From Straminergon stramineum (Eukaryota; Streptophyta; Bryopsida; Hypnales; Calliergonaceae): a DNA stretch of 64,000 nt. Positions 1-12,532 of the stretch are shown here, in pieces. The notes under the pieces were generated by a model. The model worked only from the letters and a program-made list of their open reading frames with translations, did not search any database and had not been told where the DNA came from. The first letter of the stretch is position 1. Every line of letters begins with the position of its first letter. The position numbers and the translations under genes were made by a program. The stretch lies in the NCBI GenBank assembly GCA_963920665.1, contig OY987265.1, positions 11,537,001 through 11,601,000 on the forward strand. Reading direction: 5' to 3'.

Positions 1-3000
1 TCCCAACAACAAGCTTTGTTCTTCAAATGGTGTGCATTTTAATCTTTAAATCTAGAAAGTAATCTAGGATTAGTGAAACATGACTAAGTTTGAAAATTTG
101 TGCTTCAACCTTTGTAGTCAATTGAGGTTGGAAATTGAAATGTTTGATGTAGAACTTCTATTGCCATTTTTTCAAGATCTTTAGCACTGTATTGGACAAA
201 ACAATTATTTTTCCCACTTGGTTCAAAAGGTAGAGGAAGAGATCGACCACATGTCTAAGAGATTGTGCCCCTATCATATGGATGCAATCAAAATATGCCA
301 TGTACATTTTCCTACAATTAGATTAGATTAGATTTCTTTGACCATCAATCTACAAACTATATAAGATGTACATTTAATACAAACCTTAAATAATTACTTG
401 TCTTGTATCTATAATACTTTATGATCTACAAGTATTAGAATCCCATAAGTACTTCTTATTTGCTTGAGACTTTAGTTACCTTTTTAATATTGAATTATTC
501 AAGATTACAACATCCTCATTGAAAATATGCTAGAGAACTAAAATCTAGAACCTTCTTGAAGAAAAGGTAAGATTTCTTTTGTTTTTTTAATTAGTCTAAA
601 TAATTTCCTAAACCAATCTCTTGATTTGGATCACCTAATCAAATACTTGATTTCTTCACAAATACTAATACTATAATTATTCTTTTCAGTCATGAAATAG
701 ATCTCAACAAAATAGATCTCTTTTCTATTTTCCTTTTACAATATCCATTTGGGGAATAGGACAAATTAGATGAGGTAAACATAAATAAAGTAACTATACT
801 TAAAGTTGTTTGAATATGCATTAATTTTAGCATGATTCCATTCATCAAATTAAGATGAATTATGTGGATTTTGGTGGCCATTGAATGAGGATTTCAAATT
901 CTTTTGTGGTGTGTATTTTTTAGAAAAAATATAAATAAATTACAAATTAATGAGATTTAAATAGAGAAGTATTCATTTTAGGCAAGAGTGGAGATGGTCT
1001 AATTTAGTAATAAATTCAAAATTAGATGTGTTTATCTTACTTATTCTAATAATTGTATACATATTGGTTGTCCCAAGGTTGGAAAGTGGAGACAAGGAAA
1101 TGAAAACACCTTTGACATACATAAAAGATTTGTTGCTTTCCTAGGAACTAGACTAGATTATCAAATCTAGGCATATTTACTAGTAATGTATGGTTCTAGT
1201 AGATTATTGATGTTACTAATTTGGTTACATTAAATACATAACATTCATGAGTAGTAGTGCAATGACATCTTTTAAGTGAAATGTCAATAAAAATTATTTC
1301 CAATAAAGTCATCTTGAATCAAGCAAAATTAGAGTAGGGACTTATTCTTAGAATCAAAGACAATGATTCATTGGTGGGAAGTACTCTCACTTGTTCAAAG
1401 TGTAGTCGACTCTATAAAAGAAGAAAGCTATTGTTAAAAGTCATTCAAATTAGGTTTATTGACATTATTTTATTGATAAAAAAGTATGAGTCTAATGAAT
1501 AATATTGGGAATAAACCTTAATTGGTTATTTGGAGACAATGTTGACTTTAAAGATGACTCAAAGATTCAAATGTTTCATTTCATTCCAATTTAGGGGTCC
1601 TCAATTTGTTTTATCTAGAATGAGATGCATTCATTTGTTAGTTACTCTACATTCTTATGAACTTACTTAATGGCAATATGTTCAATGCAAAGAAAACAAC
1701 CCTCATAAACAAGCATCAAATGGAAGATTAAATCATTTCTATCAATAAATTCAAGAAGTTGTTTGTAATTATCTAATTTTTTTAATAAAATGAAGATTCT
1801 AGTCTTAGTTAAGGAATGCACAAGCACTCCATGGTGACACAAACATAGTGGTGAGGCTCCAACACCAACTTCACTACTTATAGCCATAATGACTTACTAT
1901 GGCACCATTTGGGAATAAGGAGGGAGACAACTCCTCCTCATAATACTCTCTATGGTATTTGTCAAACCTCCCCCCATTCTAGGGGTCCTTGGGACATCCA
2001 AGACACACCCTCTATCTTAGAAAACCACACAATTCCATATCTTTTCCTCAAAACCAAGCCCCAAAGGCCCTTGATCTTTCCATCAATATCACTTTTAGCT
2101 CCACACTTCAAATTCAAAGTGCAAGTCCATATTCTTAATCTACTCTTTTCATAGATCACCTTGGACTTTTATCTCACAACTTACTCTTTGTGAGCCTTAG
2201 TGTTCTAAAAAGCTTGTCTCATTATCTTTTTAACAATATGCGACATGCCCTATTTGGCCTAGGGGATCCTTCCCAAATCCCTAATCCTATATCCTAGGCC
2301 TCAATTTGCCACTTGGACATTGTTAACTTTGAGGAGACATAACTTTTGACCACCAACTTGGATCCTTACATTATTTTAATTCATGGATGTGTCTTCTCAC
2401 TAGCTTTTCAAGCATGTGTAGCACTCCATCCAATTCGTCCCAACTAGAGCACTATAGTGCTCTATTTGCTTGGGACTCCACATTTCTCTCACCCCATCTC
2501 TTGCAAGGCTCAGGGAGTTATCACGATGTCTTGCTTGCTCACCAAGGTGGTATAAACATGCCTAAGAGTGAAGGTTGTGACATTCCCTAATAGAAAGATT
2601 TTAAACATATTCAGTATAGTACACCAAGGACTAAAGGTCTTAAATAGTCCATTCAATAAAACTGTAGAAACAAAGAATGCACCTATTCTCAAATACGATA
2701 ATTTTTTACAAAGTACTTTGGTGATAGGATCATGAACTTCTAGGATTTGAAACTTTTGGGGTGACAACAAACTTTTGGGGTGACAACAAAGGTACTTGAC
2801 TCAACTAGAACCATCCGTCTATCAAAGGTCATCCATCCATCTCTTTAACACCATCTCAAATATCATCGACTTCTTCTAAATCAAATGTATACATCATCTT
2901 CTTGGAATAGGTCTAATTCTAGCACAAAAATCATCATCTTGGAGTTGTTTCATTCTAATCAATATTTGATTGCACATTGCTCATAGCTAAATAAAATTAT

Positions 3001-4891
3001 TTTGTGCTCATTCATCAATTAATTCATCTATGAGGATGCGTGGCTTGGAGGTCTTTAAATAACATCTCAAAGGGTGGACATGTTATATATGCCTTACAAA
3101 GTAGACAATATAAAATTAATTCTTGAAAATTTATAATTCTTATTTGCCTCTATGACAAAAATAATGAAAATTGTAATTCTATTTGTGTATGTAAAAATCA
3201 ACTAGATTTTTTAAATATCCAAGCTAAAAATAAAAAAAAAGACTAGTCCATTTTGAATGCTTTTAATTGGGGATTGTAACTTTCAAAACATAATTTTACT
3301 ACTAATAAATGTGAGATATGAATTTTTCTTTGTATTTTTTTTTATCTTCTTTTTAGTTTCCTATACAACTCATAAGTACTATATTTTATATTCAAGAATT
3401 GGGGTGTGAGGCTTTGAAATCAAGGTACTAGATTTTGTTGGGGAAGTCTTTAAAATTATTTCCAAAATTAATATATATTTTTGAAAATTTGTATTTTATT
3501 GCATAAAAAACTTACCATTATTGAAAACTCATACCTCCTCTATTTTTATTTGTTGCTCCACTCCACCTAATTGACCTAAAAGTAGTGGCCTTGCCCCTAT
3601 TAGAAAATCCTATGTCATAGTTTGTATGCAAGTAAAAAGTCAAATTGAAGTTTAAGTTAGATAAAATCTAAGATACTTAAATACAAATCTAGTGTAAGCT
3701 TAAGTCCCTATCAAAAGATTTTCCAAACCATTGCCCTAGTTTCAAGGTCCTATTGTTCAACTTTTCAATGAATATTATCAAAAATATCAATTTATCAAAT
3801 TTGAAATGTTTTCTATCATTAAATTATTTGGATTCTTTTGTTGAATCTTATTAGCAATTGAAAAATTATTCCAAATGCATATTAGTATGCTTTTTTAGCA
3901 ATGAATAATAATACCTATTTTATATTTAAAGTTATTAGTGTGCTTCTAGATACACTCAAAAATAATTGATCTAGTTACTTTTACTAGAAAAATTCTATCT
4001 AAAGAACTTTTTTGAAAGGATTTTCTGAAATTCTTCTAAGAAAATCAAAAGATCTATTTTTTGGTCATTAGATAGTGGTTGATAATTATTTAAAACTACA
4101 CAAAATCATCAGAATTGATAAATAAAGTTCAAATGTGGTGATAAAAATCATGAAATTGATGTCAAATCCAAAGATGTCTTCTCGATGGATTTTGTCATTG
4201 CTACGAAAGCAACCTCACCTATTTAATATTAGCGAAGGAAGCATTTGAGCCTCATTTCCATCATTGAATTGTCAAAATTATTGTTGGATCTTGTTCATAG
4301 CCAAGAGAAAATGCATTTTTAAGACATCATTGCACCATTGTATGCAAACTTTGTAAATTTCCTAAGTATTTAAAATATTTTTACCTAAAATCAACCCAAA
4401 GCTCTCACATTCACATGACCAATGTATGCACTATTTGTTGCTTGTTGGAAAGATGTTAGGTATTTTTTGTGAAAAAGATTTTCATTTTTTTTAGTCAAAA
4501 TAGTCAAATTATTGCTATTTTTAATGACCAAAAGCCAAATTTTAGTTAGATATCACCTAATTTTGATATAAATATCTCCAAGTATCATCCAATTATCACA
4601 TGAGTATTGAAGAAATTATTGTCTATTTTACCAAAATCTATACCTTAAATGAAGCTATTTATTTGTTTTGTTTGTTATGGTGAGATCTTTCGGACCATGT
4701 GTACCCTACTCTTGTTCTTGCAATTGGTATTGTTGGAAAGCTCTATGTGAAAAGGGGTGCAAAAGCTTTGTTTTATGACATTCTAACTCATGGCAAAAAA
4801 AAGATATTGAATTTCAAATTTTTTATGAATTGTAAAATTATACAATTACTTTTTTAATTTTTTTATTATACTATAGCAATGGCACAAGGCA
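1..4891. other. AT-rich intergenic DNA, no gene recognised
   Basis: No reading frame here has the base composition, length or motifs of a plant exon; the few open frames are short and AT-rich. A 19 bp unit (core ACTTTTGGGGTGACAACAA) is tandemly duplicated at 2752-2789. The motif around 2671-2730 (AATGCACCTATT...) recurs elsewhere in the window. The stretch around 4650-4890 is similar to 37310-37560, so it is old repeat DNA. Confidence 0.6.
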
Positions 4892-5150
4892 CACTACACT
4901 AACTAGTGAAATTAGGTTGCCTTAACAATTAGGTTGCCTTACCCCAAGAAAGTTACTTTATAAGCCATCAAAGTCAACAAAAATTTCTACATATATTTCC
5001 ATTTGTACACATGCCAAGTCATGAGTCCCAATTACAACAATATCTAATTCAAAAGTAGTGCATTCTTGTAGAATAAAAATAAATATTTATGCAGTGTCAA
5101 ATGTCAAAAAATTAGTGTGAGGCAACCTAATTTCACTATTTAGTGTAGTG
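4892..5150. mobile_element. Short CACTA-type MITE (259 bp)
   Basis: The element starts CACTACACTAACTAGTG and ends with the inverted complement. The terminal inverted repeats match at 29 of 30 positions (4892-4921 against 5121-5150). The CACTA terminus and internal-deletion size fit a non-autonomous CACTA/EnSpm element. The 3 bp on either side (GCA and ATA) do not match, so the target duplication is either degraded or the class call is wrong. It carries no coding sequence. It lies a few hundred bases upstream of the F-box gene's probable leader. Confidence 0.7.
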
Positions 5151-5460
5151 ATAATAAAATCATTGCACAAGACTCACATTTTAGGCAAGAATCTAGATGG
5201 CACATTTTTCCAAGAAAGTGACAATTGGATGCAATTAATTTTCCCTTTTAGTCAGAAGTCCTACTGTAGAAGACTTAAAGAGGACAGTAGATCCCACTTG
5301 TCGAATGCTATAAAAAAATATCCTCCAGTTTCGAAGCACAGGTGTCGGAGCCCCCCGTATCAAAGGCAACGTCCGTCCATTTTTCCGTCGGACGGACGAA
5401 TTCCGTCGGACGGTCGCTCATCTCCGTTTCCCCCCACCACCACCAAGAAACAAAACAAGG
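5151..5460 (+). promoter_or_regulatory. Probable promoter region of the F-box gene
   Basis: Composition shifts here from AT-rich to GC-richer sequence just before the probable leader. Two copies of the 11-mer CCGTCGGACGG lie at 5385-5395 and 5403-5413, starting 18 bp apart. Each is a near-palindrome (CCGTC-x-GACGG), preceded by TTC or TTT. This looks like a paired protein-binding site. No TATA box was assigned and the transcription start is not visible from sequence alone. Confidence 0.35.
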
Positions 5461-6030
5461 CGCCCCACCCAGGTAGCGCTTGTCCGTCTCGCACCTGTCC
5501 GGGGGCGCTGGATGCGCCATCGCCACCCCCAATATTCAATTCCAATTGCAACTGGGATTAGATTTCTCAGCAGATTTCTTTCGTCGCCCACTTGGAATAA
5601 TCAGTCGTGTGATTGATTCTCCATCACAATACAACCCTACACTACCCAAGTACGCAACACAACACAACACAGCATGGGAGCGCAAACCCAAAATATCTCT
5701 CATCACCTTGAGCTTCCTTGCACTTCTTCCGAGCTCATTCCCGTTCATAGCCTCATGGATTTGTAGAAGTTCTAGTTTCGTATCTTCCAAAGGAGAAGTC
5801 AAGACAGAGTTAGTTGCACGTTTTCTAGTTGTTCCGGCCGGTCAGAATCGGTCGGTGGGGGTAAGACTGCGACCATGTCAGACAGGCACGAGCCAGTCTG
5901 GGGGCTACTTCTGCTGCTGCCGACCGCGTTTGTCGAACCCGCAGGCACTTAATTGGGCGCAATCACGAGCTTCGGGTGCACGCCAGGGTGCCGGCAGCTT
6001 CGCAAACCCGGTGGGGTTCTCTCTGGATTG
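5460..6030 (+). other. Probable non-coding leader exon of the F-box gene
   Basis: This GC-richer block has several short frames but none resembles a known protein. It ends in a good donor (ATTG|GTAGGT, 6031). A strong acceptor follows at 6108-6109 (CCGTCTTTCTGCAG) and another at 7317-7318 (CAACTGCAG), just before the F-box coding start. A spliced 5' leader is the simplest reading. Exact splice pairing and the transcription start are inferred and need RNA data. Confidence 0.4.
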
Positions 6031-7364
6031 GTAGGTGAACATTTATTCTGGCTAGATTTGCAATTACGTTACATCTGGTGGGTTCTAAGTTCTTACCGTC
6101 TTTCTGCAGGGGAGTTTTGGTAGAGAATTCCGTGATTGTGCTTGCTTTTTGATTTGGGGTATTTCTTGGGGTCTGCTGCGTTTGAAACGAAATTTCCTCT
6201 GTTTCGGTGACGATGTCATAGCGTAGGAGGTCTGTCAATTGACGAGTTCGTGAAATAGCGAGTGGAATGTGTTGCGTTGATGGGTTCTTGGGGCGCCTTT
6301 TGGAGAATGTCTCCAAGAGAGACATTAACCTAGCGGACGGCCCTGAATTTGGCTAGTGAGCATTTGCTTAGCAGGCCGTGGGATTGTCGAATACGATTGT
6401 AGGGTTTGGTTTGCAGCATGTTGCCAGGGTTAGCGATGGTTGACACGGTTCTTGCTTGTAGACCTAATTCTTGGAATTCTCTTCATTAGAATTGTCGGTA
6501 CAAGTGACTCTAGGTCTGCAGGGCGACTGCTTCCAGTTTTCGTGAGCGTTAACATGCTTTGTGCCGCTGATGTTTCTAGTTTACCTGCACAATCTTCCTT
6601 GTGGCATTACGGTTTCTGTATTGGAGGTTGTGTGACGTTAACATCTATGAAACAGATTGCCTGCAGCTTGAACTTCGACATGTTTGACAAGTGAGGACCT
6701 TTGGGTGTTTCGTCGTAATTCAAGTTCCGGGTTCAGTAGACGGCAAACGATGTATTCTGATTGCGACTCCGTCGATTCTAGAGAAGGTGACACGCTAATG
6801 CCCTTCCCTTCTTAAAGAGCTTTGGCTTCTGATAGGGCCCTATTTCGGAGCAACATTCTAACTGGATCAAGTTCTTGCATGGAATTTTAGATTGGTTTTA
6901 GCGATTTTGGAATGAATTGGATACGAGATTGCTAACGAAGAGGATGCTATTTAAGCATTTCCACCAATATGTAGGAGTGTGCTTTCATTGGGAGATCAGT
7001 ACAAACTCTGTAGATATCACTTTGGGTACTCCAAGAGCCGAACTCTCGTCATTTATTTCCACTCAATGTATGGTTATTTCTTATGCAATCATTCCAAGCG
7101 GAAGGCTGTACACCATTATTGAAGGGACGAAAGACAGTCCCGTTTATCATTCAAACATCAGAGGCCCTAGGTAGCCAAGATATGCTTCCAACCAACTTGC
7201 TAATTGAAGGCCTACCAAGTTTTTTGAAAGTGATTAGTAAGGGATCCATTCCCTGATAGTTTTAGTATCCTCCTATCAGTGTTAAACGTTGATTGCTTGG
7301 TGGATAGGTCAACTGCAGGAAAACAAGCGAGTGCAATCCGACCGTAGAAACTGTGAAGATCGAC

Positions 7365-7637
7365 ATGGAGGAGATGGCGAGAAGGCGAAGAGACCTTTGC
7401 ACGACTCCTCTCTTTTGTCGCAGTTTTTCTGGGGTCCCGAGGACGACGAGATGGAGTCGAGGCCCCCTCCAGAAAAGAAACGGAAATGGAAAGGGTATGC
7501 CAAGAGACGAGCAGCTGCAGCTGCTGCTGGTCCAGCTGCGGCGCGACCTGATGCAGCTGAAACGTCTGTTCTGTGTGTGGAGTCCCATTGGCATGATCTT
7601 CCCATGGAATTGTTGGTGCGCATCCTTTCCACAGTAG
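7365..7637 (+). other. Upstream ORF overlapping the F-box start codon
   Basis: An ATG in good context (GAC before it, G after it) opens a 90-codon frame beginning MEEMARRRRDLC. It runs through the main ATG at 7451 in a different frame and stops at 7637. If the mRNA starts upstream of 7365, scanning ribosomes would meet this ATG first, which would lower F-box translation. The encoded peptide resembles nothing known to me, and its downstream part is simply the F-box exon read in another frame. It may be fortuitous if transcription starts downstream of 7365. Confidence 0.35.
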
Positions 7638-10512
7638 ACAACCGCACGGTGGTCACCGCATCAGGCGTTTGTCGGGGTTGGCGAGACTCTGTGGGCCAGG
7701 GCGTCCACGACCTTTCGTTCTCATGGTGAGTGTAGAGATTCCCATATTTAATGTAACCGCTCTTTCATACTGATGTTATTAGAAAATCCCGCTAAAATCA
7801 ATCCCGCTAAAATGTATTGAGTCCCAGAATTCGGGCGTCTAGGTCATTCAGGGGTTCACACACTTCAAATGAACTTGTGGTGAAACTAAGCTCTTTGAGG
7901 AGAATCTGAAGTTGAAAAAATTTGACTTAATGAGGGTTGTTAATGTGCTTGCAGGTGTGGTCTAAGTGTGAACAGGTTGGTCCAATCTGTAGCCCCAAAA
8001 TTTCCACGTATCCAGAACTGCAGACTGAGACGGTGTAGCCACTTGGATGATTCGACAATTCAGTCAGCTTCAAGCAGTTGGCATGGATTAAAAACCTTAG
8101 AACTTAGTGAAAGCCGAAAACTGACGGATGCCTCGCTGCATGCTTTGGCAAATGGATGCCCCATGTTGGAGAAACTGGACTTGAGTGGCTGTTTGAAAAT
8201 TTCGGAGACCGGGCTTGTGGCTCTCATAAACAATTGCAACAATTTGCGACATCTGAATCTCTGGGATTGTCTCGACGCCGGCACAGATACAGCGTTGCAG
8301 GTAGTGCTGACACTCAACGATTGAATAATAATATCTAGCATTCTCTAGTGAGAAAGCGCAGGTATTTTTCTATTGTGTTCTCTGAGGGTCGCTTCAGATT
8401 GCACTGGTCGAAGCAACAAGCTTGATATAACGAGCTTATAGTTGGAACCAACATCATGTGAACTAGGGGTGAGATAACAAGCTGAAAATAATCTATTGCA
8501 TTTATAACACCTATTGTCACATTTGAGGTAGCAAGTGTCCGGTGGGGTACACCATTCCGTACAGCTCCTGTGGGCTACGTTGGGATATACATCGTGTTTT
8601 ATTTCTGATATCTTGGTATAAGTTTTTATTTGTAACAATTTTAGAATGTATCGAGGACTAAATCGCTCATGACTTTATACTAAACCATTTTGTTTTAAAT
8701 ATGGTTAGAATTGATATTTTCAATTCGAACATATTGCTACAAGTTTAAAAACTTACTATAGCCCACAGGTATGACACAGAAAAGTGCAATGTAAAGATTC
8801 CCCCCCCCCTTGAAGTTTGTTACGTTGACCTGTGCATTGGCCCTTATATTAGCCTTCAGAATTGCTAATTGCTCTATGCTTCTCTTTCCAGGCGCTCGCC
8901 AAGCATTGCAAAGCTCTGCAGTCACTGAATTTGGGTGGCTGTGGACTAGTCACCGACAGAGGAATTCAAGCTCTTGCACGTGGATGTTTAGACTTGCGCG
9001 TGATAGATTTAGGTCGCTGCAATCTTATAACAGGTGCATTTTCTTAACTCCGAATGACCAAGGATCCATGGTTATGAACTGTACCAATTTGATTGATCAT
9101 ATCGTGGAAAATGTAGTTCAGTTAGGGCATTTTTTAATCACATAAAACATTGCATGTGTTGGTTTAAAAAAGAAATGAAATTGAACAAAAGAAATTATCA
9201 TATGACTTACTCAGACCTGCTAAAGAAAACCTTGATGCCCAATTTGGGTTTCTTGGTACTTTAGGGGTTAATGTTTATCATACGAGAAGTAATGACACCG
9301 CATTCAAGATGAAATGAACAAGAAATGCGTTGTTTTTGAGTTGTCAGGGTGAGATACTAGCGACTTCTTCAATGTTCACCTTATCTTTTTACGCGTTTCT
9401 AAGGTAACCACAAAGTACTTCCTGATTTTGAGATTGTACGCCGCCTCAACATCAAAACTCATGTCGGTTTTAGATCATCTATCAGTGAAACGTTGACCCT
9501 GAATAACTTTATGTTTTCTTTGATGCGTTGGAATCCTTTTGATTTTCTAACAACAACATCCTGCGCATTCTAAAAATAGCAAGTACGCTCATCCCTTAGA
9601 AGTGTCGTAATGCGGTGTAGCTACCTTACTGAAGCTGTGCAATTGGAATGCAAATATACGTAAGTCAATTGAACGTAATTGTGACCCCTATCTAAAACCT
9701 GCCCCTACAGATTCTTGGTACTGCCTCTATTCATGAGAGAGCCTCGGGTCGCATTTTGGGTACACCTATTTTCAGGACTTGAAAAATTCATAGTTTATTC
9801 ACCAAAAATGCAAGATGGGAATCTAGAATGTTTTTTTGACTTCCAACAAGATCCAACAACAAATTAGGCATTTTAATAATAGGAACAATGCTCAACTGCT
9901 TATGATTTTGGCATTCAGGTGGAATTACCTTACAAGCATTCTTATTGAGGTCTGGGAATTTCTTGTTGTTTTATTGCAGATCAAAGTGTAGTTTTCTTGT
10001 CAGACAAGTGCCCCAACCTGTCCGCATTGGGCCTCTCCACCTGCCCCAACCTTACCGACCGCGCGATGTACGCGCTGATCAAGCCCCAATCAGTGTCCCT
10101 TTCACAGCGAACGCGAGGCAAACGCAACCGGTTTTCCGTGGAAAACTTGGACATGTCGAGTGATTTTCAGGTGGTGAGGCACAAGCCTTGCGCCACCAGC
10201 AGCTGCAGCAGCAGTGGCAGCACCTGCAGTGATGCGAGCAAGCTGCCCATCAAGAGAGAAGGTTTGGACACGCTCCTGGATGAAAATCCAAACCCACATG
10301 GCTTGGTGTGTCTCAATGTCAGCCATTGCGGCGCTTTGTCGGCTCAAGCTGTCCAAGCGGTTTGTGACGCGTTTCCGGACCTGCATACGTGTCCGGAGCG
10401 ACATTCGCTCTTTACAAGTGGGTGCTTGAACCTCATGTCAGTTAATTGTATATGCGCCGTTGAGGCAATGAGAGACAAGTTTAGGAGGGATCGGAGGGTG
10501 TTGTTTGGTTAA
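7451..10512 (+). CDS. SKP2A/B-like F-box/LRR protein (SCF E3 ligase subunit)
   Basis: Coding exons are 7451-7725, 7955-8300, 8892-9033 and 9980-10512; all introns are GT-AG and the phases close to 1296 nt, 431 aa. Residues 8-20 are strongly basic (EKKRKWKGYAKRR), a possible nuclear signal, followed by an alanine-rich run. An F-box covers about 47-90 (DLPMELLVRIL...SGVCRGWRD). Leucine-rich repeats of the C-x-x-L-T-D type cover about 95-290. The C-terminus (AVQAVCDAF..LHTC..RHSL) is diagnostic of plant SKP2 proteins. These join substrates to SCF ubiquitin ligases; Arabidopsis SKP2A acts on cell-cycle factors such as E2FC and DPB, so that role here is by homology. The start is the first in-frame ATG; codons upstream lack one. 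A linker at about 290-361, rich in Ser/Cys/Lys, is far longer than the roughly 20 residues I recall in Arabidopsis SKP2A. Confidence 0.9.
9048..9267. mobile_element. TTAA-flanked MITE inside F-box intron 3 (220 bp)
   Basis: TTAA at 9044-9047 and 9268-9271 bracket an element starting CTCCGAATGACCAAGG and ending in the inverted form of CCCCTAAAGTACCAAG. It belongs to the CCCCTAAA...TTTAGGGG family found throughout the window. It begins 14 bases after the donor at 9034, so the insertion sits almost on the splice site. The rest of the intron, to 9979, shows nothing recognisable. Confidence 0.7.
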
Positions 10513-12532
10513 GGGAGGAATGATTTGCTTCCGGTAGTTCATGGTTTGCCGTTTGGCTTACACCTAGGTAGCTTCTGTGAATACTTAACACATGTAAAAT
10601 TTTGTACTAATGATTTGGTAGCATCTTCATAGCGGATGAGTGCGTAGAATGCACAATTTTTTTAGCATATCTGTTGGTAATGCTGGAATCATCTGTCAAA
10701 CAAGATTGGGTTATAGTGATCAACTCATAAATAGTATGGTTTCTGCTGCCAGTTATGTTTTATCAAGATGAAGGGGTTTTGATAGTTTTTTTCCCATTGT
10801 GTTGGCAATGGTATGGGGACTTCAATGCCGATGAGTGTGCCTTATCTAGATGTTACATAGATTAATGACGAATAAGCTTACAAGTGAATACTCCAAAATG
10901 GAGATTCATTTTTGGGATGTCAGCTTTGCATTTCCTTTCAACTTCACCTAATATTGTCCAAACTGGCATCCAAATAAAAATTTGAAAATAGTTCATATTA
11001 TTAAATTATTTTTGTTAGGAGTAAGAGGGAATTTTAGATTCTCTTAGCATGCATTTTTGGACATTGTATGAATAAATTATGAATTTTCAAAGTGTTAAAA
11101 AGGATGTATCCTAAATTAGCTTTAGGCTCCCATGAATAGAGACTATTATTATAGGCTCTTTAGGAAAAGTGTTGAAAGTTGTTCTTTACTAAAGATGGAA
11201 ATTGTGAGTTTATATTTGGTATATGAGACTCCAACAAGTTGAGATTTGTTCTTTACATAAGATGGAAATTTTGGATTTATATTTGGAATCAAGGATCCAA
11301 TAAGCTAAGGTTATAAAATACATCCTCAAATCAACTACATACCAAAAGAGAATAAAGAACTCCAAATTCTATTTTTGAAATGACCATCAAATACTCTTTG
11401 TTTGAAGATGGTTAGAATTTCTTCATTGAGGTATTATTTTCTTTATATAAATTTTTCTTGTAAAACGGATCACAAAAAAAGCTTTTGTAATGTATCTTGG
11501 ATGCTAGAAAAAACAAGTTACAAAAGATGCATTTTTCAATGCATCTTGACATCTCTATATAAGAAATGACAAAAATGAAAAGAAATAAGAAAATAAGTGT
11601 TTTTCTATGTAACTTAGTTGCTAAGTAAACAAGTTATAAAAAGATATTTTTTCAATTTATCATAGCAACTTGTAGCAACTTGGTCTACATCTAAATTCAA
11701 GGCAAAAAATATTTTCTTGCAATATTTTTCACTAATATACCTTACATCTGTGGTATCCTTGGTACTAATATTTTACTATTATATTTACCTATGGTAAAAA
11801 TTTCAATCTATTTGAGCATATTATATATTCAATAAGGACTTTCTTCACTATTTTTCAATAATTCATGGTAATTTCAAATCATCATAAGAAAATTTGAAAC
11901 ATCTATCACATATAGAAGACATGGGATTTCATCTAAAAAAATAGACTAAGAGAATCATTCATACATATAAGTAAAATGGAGGATATAATGTAGCAATTTG
12001 AAGTTTGACTATGTAGTTAGAGGCTCTACCTTTACAAATCTAAGAAGAACTTTATCCTAAGGTTTGGTCTAATAACGATAGGTTATAGTGTAATCAACTC
12101 AATTGGCAATTCAATTTATGCTACTTTAAACTACAATACTTGTTTGAGTAACACATTCATTATAGTAAGGAGTTGGAAAATCTCAAACCTTGAGTGAGAT
12201 GGACTTGACAAAATGCAACCTTCAACAAAAAATTGAAAATTCCTTGTGAATTGTGAATTGTGAATTATGTATTTTTTTGGCATGCCTCAAGCCTTTTCGA
12301 GTCGTAAAGAAATTTTGAACTTTAGCCTTTAGATAAGCCTTTACAAGAATAAGAAATTTGGAGCTTTTTTTAAACCATATTCATCAAAGCTATCCAAGTG
12401 AGGGTTGGGGATTGGCTAAATCTTTCTTATTACAATAAACTATGTGAAACAAAAAATAAAATAAAATAAAATATAGTTAAATATAGTATAATCTAGTGTC
12501 TTCATCTTACAAACCATTGCCATATGGCTAGG
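10513..12532. other. F-box 3' flank and AT-rich intergenic DNA
   Basis: The first few hundred bases presumably include the F-box 3' UTR; no polyadenylation site could be fixed. The remainder is AT-rich with no gene, no clear element ends and no long open frame of coding character. Confidence 0.5.
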
